A stretch of DNA of 64,000 nucleotides from Streptomyces glaucescens (GTDB taxonomy: Bacteria; Actinomycetota; Actinomycetes; Streptomycetales; Streptomycetaceae), in assembly GCF_000761215.1 (NCBI RefSeq), contig NZ_CP009438.1, positions 930,001-994,000 of the forward strand, read 5' to 3'. Made by a program: the position numbers and the translations under genes. Below the pieces are notes generated by a model that was not told the DNA's origin, did not search any database, and saw only the letters and a program-made list of their open reading frames with translations. Shown piece by piece: positions 8,981-16,135 of the stretch. Numbering within the stretch: position 1 is the first letter of the stretch; each line of letters begins with the position of its first letter.

Positions 8981-9106
8981 AGTGGCTCAAGTGGCTCCAC
9001 GTTCACTGGTCCATTGGCCCATTCCCTCGGCTCGGTGTGCGTCCGGCACCGGGCCATCGGACCAGGGTGAGTGGCTCAGCGGGCCGGTGGGCCACTGGGC
9101 CATTGG
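8981..9106. promoter_or_regulatory. Divergent control region with repeated AGTGGCTC and CCATTGG motifs
   Basis: AGTGGCTC occurs three times (8981-8988, 8990-8997, 9070-9077). CCATTGG occurs twice (9011-9017, 9100-9106), with related GGCCCATT and GGGCCATCGG copies between. Spaced repeats between an Lrp/AsnC gene and a divergent transporter gene are typical of cooperative Lrp binding. The assignment is inferred from position and pattern. Confidence 0.45.
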
Positions 9107-9144
9107 TACAGTCGCTGGAGATCACCGAGAAGGGGCGGCGCACC

Positions 9145-9621
9145 ATGGCCGTGGACGAACTGGACACCCGCATCCTGCGGCTGCTGCTGGAGCAGCCGCG
9201 TACCAGCGTGCGGGAGTACGCCCGCATCCTCGGGGTGGCCCGCGGCACCCTCCAGGCGCGACTCGACCGGCTGGAGCGGGAGGGCGTGATCACCGGCACG
9301 GGTCCCACCCTGTCCCCCGCCGCCCTCGGCCACCCGGTGCTCGCCTTCGTCCACATCGAGGTCACCCAGGGCCACCTCGACGACGTCGGTGACGCGCTGG
9401 CCGCCGTGCCGGAGATCGTGGAGGCCTTCTCGATCACCGGCGGCGGCGACCTGCTCACCCGGGTCGTGGCCCGCGACAACGCGCACCTGGAAGACGTGAT
9501 CCAGAAGCTCATCAGCCTCCCCGGCGTCGTCCGCACCCGCACCGAGGTGGCTCTGCGCGAGCGCGTGCCGCACCGGCTGCTGCCCCTGGTCGAGTCGATC
9601 GGCCGGACGCCGAAGGGCTGA
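9145..9621 (+). CDS. Lrp/AsnC family transcriptional regulator
   Basis: A 158-residue regulator with the standard two-domain layout. The N-terminal helix-turn-helix (LDTRILRLLLEQPRTSVREY...GVARGTLQARLDRLEREGVI) spans about residues 5-52, and a RAM-type ligand/oligomerisation domain (about 65-145) contains VEAFSITGGGDLLTRVVA. The frame stays open upstream to 9037, but ATG 9145 gives the canonical N-terminus and is preceded by GAGAAGGGG. The divergent neighbour is a FUSC exporter, and the shared intergenic region is full of short repeats. A role controlling that exporter in response to an amino acid or aromatic acid is therefore plausible. Confidence 0.92.
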   Translation: MAVDELDTRILRLLLEQPRTSVREYARILGVARGTLQARLDRLEREGVITGTGPTLSPAALGHPVLAFVHIEVTQGHLDDVGDALAAVPEIVEAFSITGGGDLLTRVVARDNAHLEDVIQKLISLPGVVRTRTEVALRERVPHRLLPLVESIGRTPKG

Positions 9622-9678
9622 GCCGCCGCCCGCCCCACCCGGAGATCCGGCCGGAATCCGCCTTGGCATCCTGGGTCC

Positions 9679-10374
9679 ATGAACACTCTCGGCGGCATCT
9701 CGGTCATCTTCGATCTTGACGGAACGCTCGTGGACAGCGAGCCGAACTACTACGAAGCGGGCCGGCAGATCCTCGCCGAGCACGGCGTACCGGACTACAC
9801 CTGGGCCGACCACGAGCGGTACGTCGGCATCAGCACCCTGGACACCATCGCGGACTGGAAGCGGCGGTACGGCCTGGGCGCGCCCACCGAGGACCTGTTC
9901 GCCGCCAAGAACCGCCGCTACCTGGAACTGGCCCGCGCCGGCACGCCCACGTACCCGGAGATGCGCACGTTCGTCGAGCTGCTCGCGGCGGAGGGCGTCC
10001 CGACGGCCGTGGCCTCCGGCTCCTCCCCCGAGGCCATCGACACGATCCTCACCGCCACCGGCCTGGACGCCTTCCTGCGCACGGTCGTCTCCGCCGACGA
10101 GGTCCCGCGCGGCAAGCCCGCCCCGGACGTGTTCCTCGAAGCGGCCCGCCGCCTGGGCGCGGATCCGGCCGCCTGCGTGGTCCTGGAGGACGCCGCTCCG
10201 GGCGCCGCCGCCGCACACGCGGCCGGCATGCGCTGCGTCGCCGTGCCCTACGTCCCCGGCCAGGCCGACGACCCGCGGTTCGGCACGGCGGGGCTGGTCT
10301 TCCGCGGCGGCCAGCGGGAGTTCACGGCGCGGGCGGCGTACGACTGGCTGACCGGCGCCGCCGCGGGGTCCTGA
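9679..10374 (+). CDS. HAD-superfamily phosphatase (beta-phosphoglucomutase-like)
   Basis: A 231-residue HAD hydrolase, subclass IA. Motif I is FDLDGTLVD (nucleophile Asp12, acid/base Asp14), followed by a helical cap. Motif II is the VASGSSPEA segment, motif III the Lys in PRGKPAPDVF, and motif IV the VLEDAAPG acidic pair. This arrangement is that of beta-phosphoglucomutase/sugar-phosphatase relatives. The exact sugar phosphate is unknown. It starts 57 bp after the Lrp regulator and ends before a strong hairpin. Confidence 0.9.
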   Translation: MNTLGGISVIFDLDGTLVDSEPNYYEAGRQILAEHGVPDYTWADHERYVGISTLDTIADWKRRYGLGAPTEDLFAAKNRRYLELARAGTPTYPEMRTFVELLAAEGVPTAVASGSSPEAIDTILTATGLDAFLRTVVSADEVPRGKPAPDVFLEAARRLGADPAACVVLEDAAPGAAAAHAAGMRCVAVPYVPGQADDPRFGTAGLVFRGGQREFTARAAYDWLTGAAAGS

Positions 10375-10383
10375 CCCGGGGCG

Positions 10384-10402
10384 CCCGGCCCGACCGGCCG
10401 GG
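10384..10402. terminator. Bidirectional terminator hairpin
   Basis: Perfect 7-bp stem CCCGGCC (10384-10390) / GGCCGGG (10396-10402) with a 5-base loop. It lies between the convergent HAD gene (ends 10374) and the LysR-domain gene (ends 10436). Confidence 0.7.
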
Positions 10403-10435
10403 ACCGTCGGCCCCGGTCCGCGCGTCGCGCCCCGG

Positions 10436-11263
10436 CTACGACCGGCGGCGCGGCTTGCCCCGCCGCGCGCCCTTGGAAGCGCCCTTGGCGCCGCCCTTCG
10501 CGGCAGCGCCCCTGGAACCGGCGCCCTTGGCCGCGCCACTCCTGGCCGCGCCGGACCGGGAGCCCTGCGTGGCCCGGCCGGCGGTCCGGGACCCCGCGGC
10601 GGACGTACGCCGGGCCGTGCCCTCCTCCGCGTCCTGCCCGGACTGCGGGCGGGCACGTCCCCGGGTGCTGTTGACCGTACGGCCGCGGACGATGCCGATG
10701 AAGTCCTCGACCAGGTCCGTGGTGGCGTCCTCCGGCCAGGACAGGACGACGCTCGACCGGGGCGCGTCCGTGACCGGGCGGTAGGTGAGGTCCCGGCGGT
10801 GGTGCAGCCGGGCCAGCGACTGCGGCACCACGAGGACACCGATGTTCGCGGCGACCAGTTCGATGGCGTCGGCCGTGGTGGCGGGGCGCTCGAAGGCGGG
10901 CTCGCCCGGCGGCCGCTCCCAGCCGAGGACGTCGTCGAGGGGGTGCAGGACCACCTCGTCGGCGAGATCGTCGAGGGTGATCTCCTCCGCCGCGGTGATC
11001 ACATGGTCCTTGGGTACCACGGCGACCGTGGTCTCGGTGTAGAGGGGGATGGCGCTGAGGACCGTACGGTCGACGGGGAGGCGGACCAGGCCCGCGTCCG
11101 CGCGGCCGTCGCGCAGAACGCCGGAGGCCTCGGCGGGCTCCACCTGGACGAGCGTGAGGGGGACGTCGGGCGAGCGCTGCTCCCAGACCCGCACCCACTT
11201 GGCGGGCGTCACTCCGGGGACGTACGCGAGCCGGAACGAGGGGGAATCCGCCGAGTCGGTCAT
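10436..11263 (-). CDS. LysR-type substrate-binding domain without HTH, with histone-H1-like basic tail
   Basis: A 275-residue protein. Residues about 9-195 form a LysR substrate-binding domain: FRLAYVPGVTPAKW first strand, ADAGLVRLPVD, TTVAVVPKDH and IGVLVVPQSLARL. The N-terminal winged helix-turn-helix of LysR proteins is absent because the ORF begins directly with the ligand domain. Residues about 197-275 are instead a low-complexity Lys/Arg/Ala/Gly tail (KGGAKGASKGARRGKPRRRS), resembling bacterial histone-H1-like or mycobacterial HupB tails that bind nucleic acid. The gene is divergent from the DUF5997 gene with a 58-bp gap. It may be a nucleoid- or DNA-associated ligand sensor, but no function is established. 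Confidence 0.8.
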   Translation of the reverse strand: MTDSADSPSFRLAYVPGVTPAKWVRVWEQRSPDVPLTLVQVEPAEASGVLRDGRADAGLVRLPVDRTVLSAIPLYTETTVAVVPKDHVITAAEEITLDDLADEVVLHPLDDVLGWERPPGEPAFERPATTADAIELVAANIGVLVVPQSLARLHHRRDLTYRPVTDAPRSSVVLSWPEDATTDLVEDFIGIVRGRTVNSTRGRARPQSGQDAEEGTARRTSAAGSRTAGRATQGSRSGAARSGAAKGAGSRGAAAKGGAKGASKGARRGKPRRRS

Positions 11264-11321
11264 CCCGCCAGGTTACCGGCTGTGGTCGGAGGGCTGGTCG
11301 GCGGCCGATAGTCTGGACGGC

Positions 11322-11735
11322 ATGAAGTCGCACCAGAGCACCCAGACGATGAAGCCCGCGACCGCGGCGAAGAAGCTGGGTGTGTACCTCCCCGCCACCC
11401 CCGCCGATTTCCAGGAGGGGGTCGTCTCGCGCGCCGAGCTGAACGAACTCCAGGAGAACCCGCCGGAGTGGCTGCGGGAACTGCGACGCAACGGCCCGCA
11501 CCCCCGGCCGGTGGTCGCCGCGAAGCTCGGCGTCTCCATCGCCGGCCTGGCCCGCGGCGGGGTCACCGAGGCGCTGACCACCGAGCAGATCGAGGCGCTG
11601 AAGCAGGAGCGGCCCGAGTGGCTGGAGAAGGAGCGCGCCACGCAGGCCGAGGTGCGCAAGGAGGCGGTCCGGCTGAAGAAGCGGGACGCCGAGCGCGCGC
11701 GGCAGGGCGAGACCGACGCCCGGCGCACGTCCTGA
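11322..11735 (+). CDS. DUF5997 family protein
   Basis: A 137-residue actinobacterial protein of unknown function. The frame opens far upstream, but ATG 11322 yields the family N-terminus MKSHQSTQTMKPATAAKKLG. The middle PPEWLRELRRNGPHPRPVVAAKLG segment and a C-terminal charged helix (KQERPEWLEKERATQAEVRK) complete the family. The short helical segment GVSIAGLARGGVTEALT looks like a small helix-turn-helix, so DNA binding is possible. It is divergent from the HTH-less LysR-domain protein. Conserved pairing of a ligand domain without HTH and a small HTH-like protein would be worth testing. Confidence 0.85.
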   Translation: MKSHQSTQTMKPATAAKKLGVYLPATPADFQEGVVSRAELNELQENPPEWLRELRRNGPHPRPVVAAKLGVSIAGLARGGVTEALTTEQIEALKQERPEWLEKERATQAEVRKEAVRLKKRDAERARQGETDARRTS

Positions 11736-12096
11736 CGGAGGCCGCCACCGAACTGCCGAGGGGCCGGCAGTCGGCGACCGGGGGCGGACGGCCGGCCGGC
11801 GGCTGAAGGCGGTCGTCGACGTCAAGGCGGCCGAGGACACCGGCCTCGGCAGGGACGCCGACCTGTGCACCCGGCACTTCCGCGCCTGGGCGGCGTACGC
11901 ACGGGTCGAGCCGCTGCCGCCCGGGAGGACGGCCCGGCGCGGGCGGTACGGCCCTCACGTCGCGGACCGGCGACCGGACCGGCCGGCCCCCGGCCCCGGG
12001 CAGGGAGCCTCGGGAGTGGTGTGTGCGCGGCGCCTCGCATGGGGCTCCGCCGGGCCGGGTACCCGGGGGGACCGACCGGACGTCGGGAGGCACACC
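11736..12096. other. Intergenic region, no clear gene
   Basis: About 360 bp. One plus-strand frame, coding for LKAVVDVKAAEDTGLG then LCTRHFRAWAAYARVEPLPPG (about 11800-11925), looks somewhat protein-like but has no start and runs into low-complexity sequence. It may be a gene remnant. A GGGAGG ribosome site for the next gene lies at 12085-12090. Confidence 0.4.
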
Positions 12097-12438
12097 ATGA
12101 GCGAGCAGACTCCGTCCCAGGCTGAGGGTGAACGCGACGACGCCGTCTCCGCCTACGATCCGCCGCGCACGACTCCCTCCCAGGCGGAGGGCGAGCGGGA
12201 CGACGTCGAGGAGGTGACGCAGGCGCCGCCGGACGAGGGCACGCACCGGCGCGAGAGCTTCGCGCGCGCCCGTGACGACGAGGAGCCGGGAGCCCACTCG
12301 GGCTTCGAGAGCCAGGCCCGCGAGCGGGTGCTGCCGGGTACGGCGAGTGCCTCGGAGGGGTACGGCCCGTCCGGTGGGACGGCGAGCGGCGACCCGCTGA
12401 CGGGCGTCGAAGGGTCGGCGGACGAGCAGTCCGGCTGA
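12097..12438 (+). CDS. Small acidic, disordered protein with internal repeat
   Basis: A 113-residue hydrophilic protein starting at ATG 12097 behind GGGAGG. The motif TPSQAEGERDD occurs twice (residues about 5-15 and 26-36). The rest is Glu/Asp/Ser/Gly-rich with no hydrophobic core, signal peptide or membrane segment, so it is likely disordered. Similar short proteins beginning MSEQTPSQAEG occur in streptomycetes without assigned function. Base composition and codon use match the neighbours, so it appears to be a genuine gene. Confidence 0.65.
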   Translation: MSEQTPSQAEGERDDAVSAYDPPRTTPSQAEGERDDVEEVTQAPPDEGTHRRESFARARDDEEPGAHSGFESQARERVLPGTASASEGYGPSGGTASGDPLTGVEGSADEQSG

Positions 12439-12451
12439 GGGACGCAACGCG

Positions 12452-12529
12452 CCCGCCGACGGGCAGCGCGTCCCGGCGGCAGGGAACACCCGTTGACGGA
12501 CAGCGCGTCCCGCTGACGGACGGCGCGGG
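12452..12529. repeat. Three imperfect direct repeats
   Basis: Three near copies of the core CCCGYYGACGGRCRGCGCG (12452-12475, 12489-12512, 12509-12529), the last two sharing an edge. They lie between the acidic-protein gene and the dienelactone-hydrolase-like gene. Copies 2 and 3 contain TTGACGG or CTGACGG, similar to a -35 box, so they may reflect duplicated regulatory sequence. Confidence 0.65.
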
Positions 12530-12619
12530 CGGTCGGGCACGTACGCACGGCTTCGGGGGGCCCGGGCCGCACGTGCGGGTCGGTGCCGTACCACGGGCCA
12601 CGGCGCGGAGGTGAGGCGG

Positions 12620-13276
12620 ATGATCTCCGAGACGGTGACGGTGCCCGCCCACGGGGCGGCGCTCGCCGGCGATCTGACCGCGCCGGGCGGCGAACTGCCC
12701 GCGGTGGTGCTCTTCGCTCACGGCAGCGGCAGTTCGCGGCACAGTCCACGCAACCGGGCGGTCGCCCGGAAGCTCGGCGAGGCCGGTCTCGGCACGCTGC
12801 TGCTGGACCTGCTCAGCGAAGCCGAGGAACGCGACGACGCCCGGACCGCCCGGCACCGCTTCGACATCGGCCTGCTGGCCGGGCGGCTGGTGGACGCGAT
12901 CGACTGGCTGGACGGACGGCACGGCACCGAGGGGCTTCCGGTGGGGCTGTTCGGGGCGAGCACGGGAGCCGCCGCGGCGCTGGTGGCCGCCGCGCGACGG
13001 CCGCGGCGGGTGTACGCGGTGGTCTCCCGGGGCGGTCGGCCGGACCTGGCCGGAGACGTCCTGCCGCGGGTCCGGGCGCCGGTGCTGCTGATCGTGGGCG
13101 GTGCGGACGAGACGGTGCTGGACCTCAACGAGGAGGCCGCCGAGCGCCTGTCGGTCCCGTACCGCGTCCATGTCGTGCCCGGTGCGACGCATCTCTTCCC
13201 GGAGCCCGGCGCGCTGGAGGAGGTGGCCGCCGCCGCCGGCGACTGGTTCCGGGAGCGGCTCGTCCGGGGCCGGTGA
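12620..13276 (+). CDS. Dienelactone-hydrolase-like alpha/beta hydrolase
   Basis: A 218-residue cytoplasmic alpha/beta hydrolase. The nucleophile elbow GASTGA places Ser at residue 114. VGGADETV carries the probable acid Asp, and GATHLF the probable catalytic His. The oxyanion region is LFAHGSGSSRHSPRN, typical of dienelactone hydrolase/phosphoribosyltransferase-fused relatives in actinobacteria. DLH proper uses Cys, so with Ser here this is an esterase-type member of unknown substrate. ATG 12620 is preceded by GGAGGTGA (12606-12613), favouring it over an in-frame GTG nine bases earlier. Confidence 0.85.
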   Translation: MISETVTVPAHGAALAGDLTAPGGELPAVVLFAHGSGSSRHSPRNRAVARKLGEAGLGTLLLDLLSEAEERDDARTARHRFDIGLLAGRLVDAIDWLDGRHGTEGLPVGLFGASTGAAAALVAAARRPRRVYAVVSRGGRPDLAGDVLPRVRAPVLLIVGGADETVLDLNEEAAERLSVPYRVHVVPGATHLFPEPGALEEVAAAAGDWFRERLVRGR

Positions 13277-13445
13277 GAGCCCGGGCTCGGACCACCGCCG
13301 GGCGGAGTGCGCGCTTCGCGCCGGCTCACGAACCGCCCGCGCACAGTCGATCCGTGCTCCCCCGTGCACCCGTGCGCCCCCTGGGGCGAGGGGTTCCTCG
13401 ACCCACCACCGGGTTGAACTGGGCAGTACATGATTCAAGTGTTCG

Positions 13446-13465
13446 TTCGGTGAAAGATCACCGAA
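13446..13465. promoter_or_regulatory. Perfect 8-bp dyad upstream of the P450 gene
   Basis: TTCGGTGA (13446-13453) / TCACCGAA (13458-13465) separated by AAGA. It lies 32 bp before the P450 start, in a locally AT-richer stretch. Spacing and position suit an operator for the P450-terpene synthase unit. As a stem it could also end transcription from the hydrolase gene, but no T-run follows. Confidence 0.5.
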
Positions 13466-13497
13466 TGACGCGTGTCGACTGAGGCGGGTGGTGTCCG

Positions 13498-14946
13498 GTG
13501 AGCGCTTCCTCGAGGAAATCGGAGCAGCAATGGACAGTGGAATGTGCCCCCGGCGCATTCCCACTCCTCGGTCACGGTATCGCCTTGTTCCGCCGACCGC
13601 TGGCGTTTCTGAATTCTTTACCGGCGCACGGGGATCTGGTGGAGGTACGGCTCGGGCCGCGGCGCGCCTGGGTCGTCTGCCATCCGGAGCTGGCGCACTG
13701 CATGCTGCTGGACGCGTCCACCTTCGACAAGGGGGGCACGCTGTACGACAGGCTCCGCTCGCTGATGGGCGACGGCGTGGTCACCTGCCCGCACGAGCGG
13801 CACCGCCGGCAACGCCGGCTCCTCCAGCCCGCCTTCCGCCCCTCCCGCGTCGCCGCCCACGCGGACCTCATGGCCGACGAGGCGGTGGCGGTGTCCGGCC
13901 GGTGGCGGGCCGGTGAGGAGGTCGACGTCAGCGCGGCCATGATGACGGTCACGGCGCGTGTGATGAGCCGTGTGCTGTTCTCGGACTCCCTGGACGCGGC
14001 GACCCACGCCGAGGTGCGGCGCTGCCTGGCGGACGTCGTCCGCGGCCTGTTCCTGCGCACGATCGTGCCGGTCGACGCCGTCTTCCGGATACCCACGCCC
14101 GCCAACCTGCGCTACCGGCGTTCCGTCGCCCGGCTGCACGCGATCGTCGACGCGGCCGTCGCCGAACGGCGCGGGGGCGGCGCCCACCGCGACGACCTGC
14201 TGGGCACGCTGCTGGCCGCCGCCGCGCGCGACGAGGACGGCGCGGTCTCCGACCGCGAGGTGCACGACCAGCTCATCACCCTGCTGCTCACCGGTGTCGA
14301 GACCACCGCCCTGTGCCTCGCCTCCGCGTTCGATCTGCTGGCCCGCCATCCGCAGGCGGAGCGGGCGCTGCACGCCGAACTGGACGCGGTGCTCGCGGAC
14401 GGACGGCGGCCCGGTGCGGAGGACCTGCCCCGGCTCGACCGGACCCGCGCCGTCGTCACCGAGACGCTGCGGCTCTCCCCGCCGGGCTGGCTCTTCACCC
14501 GGGTCACCACGCGGGACGCGGAGCTGGCGGGCCGCCGCCTGCCGCGGGGGACGACGGTGCTGTACAGCCCGTACCTGCTGCACCACGACCCCGGCTCCTT
14601 CCCGGAGCCCGAGCGGTTCCTCCCCGAGCGCTGGCTGGCGGGGCGGACCGCCGCCCGGCGGGAGCACGCCCTGGTGCCCTTCGCCGCGGGCAGCCGCAAG
14701 TGCCTCGGTGACGGCTTCGCGATGACGGAGGCGACGCTCGCCCTGGCCGCCGTCGCGGCCCGCTGGCGGCTGGCCCACCGGTCCGGGCCGGTCCCGCGGT
14801 CCCGTCCCGCGGTGACGCTGGGACCGAGGTCCCTGTGGATGACCTGTGTGCCGCGGACGCAGCGGCGGACCGGTGAGGCACACCGTGCGGCGCTGCGTGC
14901 GGCGGACCTCCGGAGGGCGGGTGACAACGGTGTCGCGGACGCGTGA
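13498..14946 (+). CDS. Cytochrome P450 (terpene-cluster type, CYP170-like layout)
   Basis: A 482-residue P450 monooxygenase expected to oxidise the terpene made by the overlapping downstream synthase. Visible motifs: the N-terminal PGAFPLLGHG proline-rich segment, an I-helix LLLTGVETTAL (residues about 262-272), ETLR of the K-helix (E322, R325), and the haem loop PFAAGSRKCLG with Cys402 as haem ligand. Length and motif set are close to Streptomyces CYP170 albaflavenone-type enzymes, although a residue-level assignment was not possible. No membrane anchor is present. GTG 13498 follows GAGGCGGG. The last 26 bp overlap the next gene. A ferredoxin and reductase must come from elsewhere, since none lies nearby. 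Confidence 0.92.
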   Translation: MSASSRKSEQQWTVECAPGAFPLLGHGIALFRRPLAFLNSLPAHGDLVEVRLGPRRAWVVCHPELAHCMLLDASTFDKGGTLYDRLRSLMGDGVVTCPHERHRRQRRLLQPAFRPSRVAAHADLMADEAVAVSGRWRAGEEVDVSAAMMTVTARVMSRVLFSDSLDAATHAEVRRCLADVVRGLFLRTIVPVDAVFRIPTPANLRYRRSVARLHAIVDAAVAERRGGGAHRDDLLGTLLAAAARDEDGAVSDREVHDQLITLLLTGVETTALCLASAFDLLARHPQAERALHAELDAVLADGRRPGAEDLPRLDRTRAVVTETLRLSPPGWLFTRVTTRDAELAGRRLPRGTTVLYSPYLLHHDPGSFPEPERFLPERWLAGRTAARREHALVPFAAGSRKCLGDGFAMTEATLALAAVAARWRLAHRSGPVPRSRPAVTLGPRSLWMTCVPRTQRRTGEAHRAALRAADLRRAGDNGVADA

Positions 14947-15937
14947 GGACGTCGCGGTCCCCCGGCAGGGCGGCCCGCGGTACTCCAGCCTGGCGGAGCT
15001 GATCGACGCGCAGCTCTACATGCCCTTCCCGTTCCGGAGCAACCCGCGTGAGGCGGAGGCCGAGGCGGGGGTGGAGGAGTGGCTGCGGGAGTGCGGGCTG
15101 CTGGACGAACCCGGGGTCGCGGAGATGATCGCGGCCACCCGTCCCGCCCAGCTCGCCTCGTACAGCAGTCCCGCCGTGGACCCCGGGATCCTGCAGATCG
15201 TGGCCCATCAGATCGCCTACCAGTTCGTCTTCGACGACCGGGCCGAGCAGATCGGTCACCGGTGGCCCGACCGGCTGCTGCCCATGCTGTGCGAGAGCGT
15301 GGCCGTCCTGCGGGACGGGGCGGCTCCCGCCACCGCCCTCGGCGCGGCACTGGCCGACCTGTACCGCCAGGTGCAGGAGCGGTGCACACCCGAGCAGGCC
15401 GCCCGATGGGCGTGGAAGAGCCGGGAGTACGTCCACGGCCTGCTGTACGAGGCGGTGGCGCAGACCGGCGCCGCTCCCCCGCGGATCGATCTGTGCGCGT
15501 CGATACGGTCGCTCACGGCCGGCATCGAACCGTTCCACCCGTTGTACGAGGCGGCGCAGCGGCGGGAGGTACCCGCTCGGGAGCTGCACCACCCCGTGCT
15601 GCGGCGGATGACGCGGTTGTCGGTGGACGCGGCGGTGTGGACGGCCGACCTGTTCTCCGCGGTGAAGGAGCAGCGAGCGGGCGGGGTCATCAATCTGGCC
15701 CTCGCCCACCAGTGCAGGCAACGGTGTTCCCTGCCCGCGGCCGTCAGCCTGGCGATCCGGCAGGTCAACGGAGCGGTCCGTGAGTTCGAAGGGCTCTGGT
15801 CGGGTATCAGGGCGGAGCTGAGCCCGGCCGGCTCCGGCTACGTGGACGGCATGATCGGCTGGATCAGCGGCTGCTACCACTGGTCCCGCACGACCCCCCG
15901 TTACGCGGAGACGGCGGCCGCGCCCGCCCTGCGGTGA
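14921..15937 (+). CDS. Class I terpene synthase with altered NSE motif
   Basis: A 338-residue bacterial terpene cyclase. The aspartate-rich Mg-binding motif is FVFDDRAEQ (D105-D106-x-x-E109). The second metal motif reads ADLFSAVKE (residues 242-250), where the family consensus begins with Asn: A242 replaces it, while S246 and E250 are kept. The diphosphate sensor R196 lies exactly 46 residues upstream, and the C-terminal RY pair is R327-Y328, both as expected for a folded, working cyclase. The start is taken as GTG 14921, four bases after GGAGG, overlapping the P450 by 26 bp and implying coupled translation. The product (sesqui- or diterpene) cannot be predicted; it is not an obvious geosmin, 2-MIB or epi-isozizaene synthase. 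Confidence 0.88.
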   Translation: MTTVSRTREDVAVPRQGGPRYSSLAELIDAQLYMPFPFRSNPREAEAEAGVEEWLRECGLLDEPGVAEMIAATRPAQLASYSSPAVDPGILQIVAHQIAYQFVFDDRAEQIGHRWPDRLLPMLCESVAVLRDGAAPATALGAALADLYRQVQERCTPEQAARWAWKSREYVHGLLYEAVAQTGAAPPRIDLCASIRSLTAGIEPFHPLYEAAQRREVPARELHHPVLRRMTRLSVDAAVWTADLFSAVKEQRAGGVINLALAHQCRQRCSLPAAVSLAIRQVNGAVREFEGLWSGIRAELSPAGSGYVDGMIGWISGCYHWSRTTPRYAETAAAPALR

Positions 15938-15946
15938 GACCCCGGC

Positions 15947-15979
15947 GACCGGCCCGCCGGCGTCGGCCGGAGGCCGGTC
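15947..15979. terminator. Terminator-like hairpin after the terpene synthase
   Basis: Perfect 8-bp stem GACCGGCC (15947-15954) / GGCCGGTC (15972-15979), with a loop that can itself pair. It begins 10 bp after the synthase stop and is followed by an AT-richer stretch likely to hold the promoter of the LAL regulator. Confidence 0.7.
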
Positions 15980-16135
15980 ATATCTCATTACCAGACGGGC
16001 GTGTCGTCAAACCGGTCGACCTGTTAATTCACTCATCCCTGTCGTCTTACCGGCTTGATACGGCCGGACGAGTGGTGTGCGAGGCGTACGCTCGGCGCTG
16101 CCCGCGACGACCAGCGACAGGAAGCAGTGGGGCAC

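Noticed and set aside
14921..15937. Assignment as epi-isozizaene or geosmin synthase
   Set aside because: The metal motifs (DDRAE and ADLFSAVKE) and the single-domain length do not fit those enzymes as remembered, so no product was assigned.
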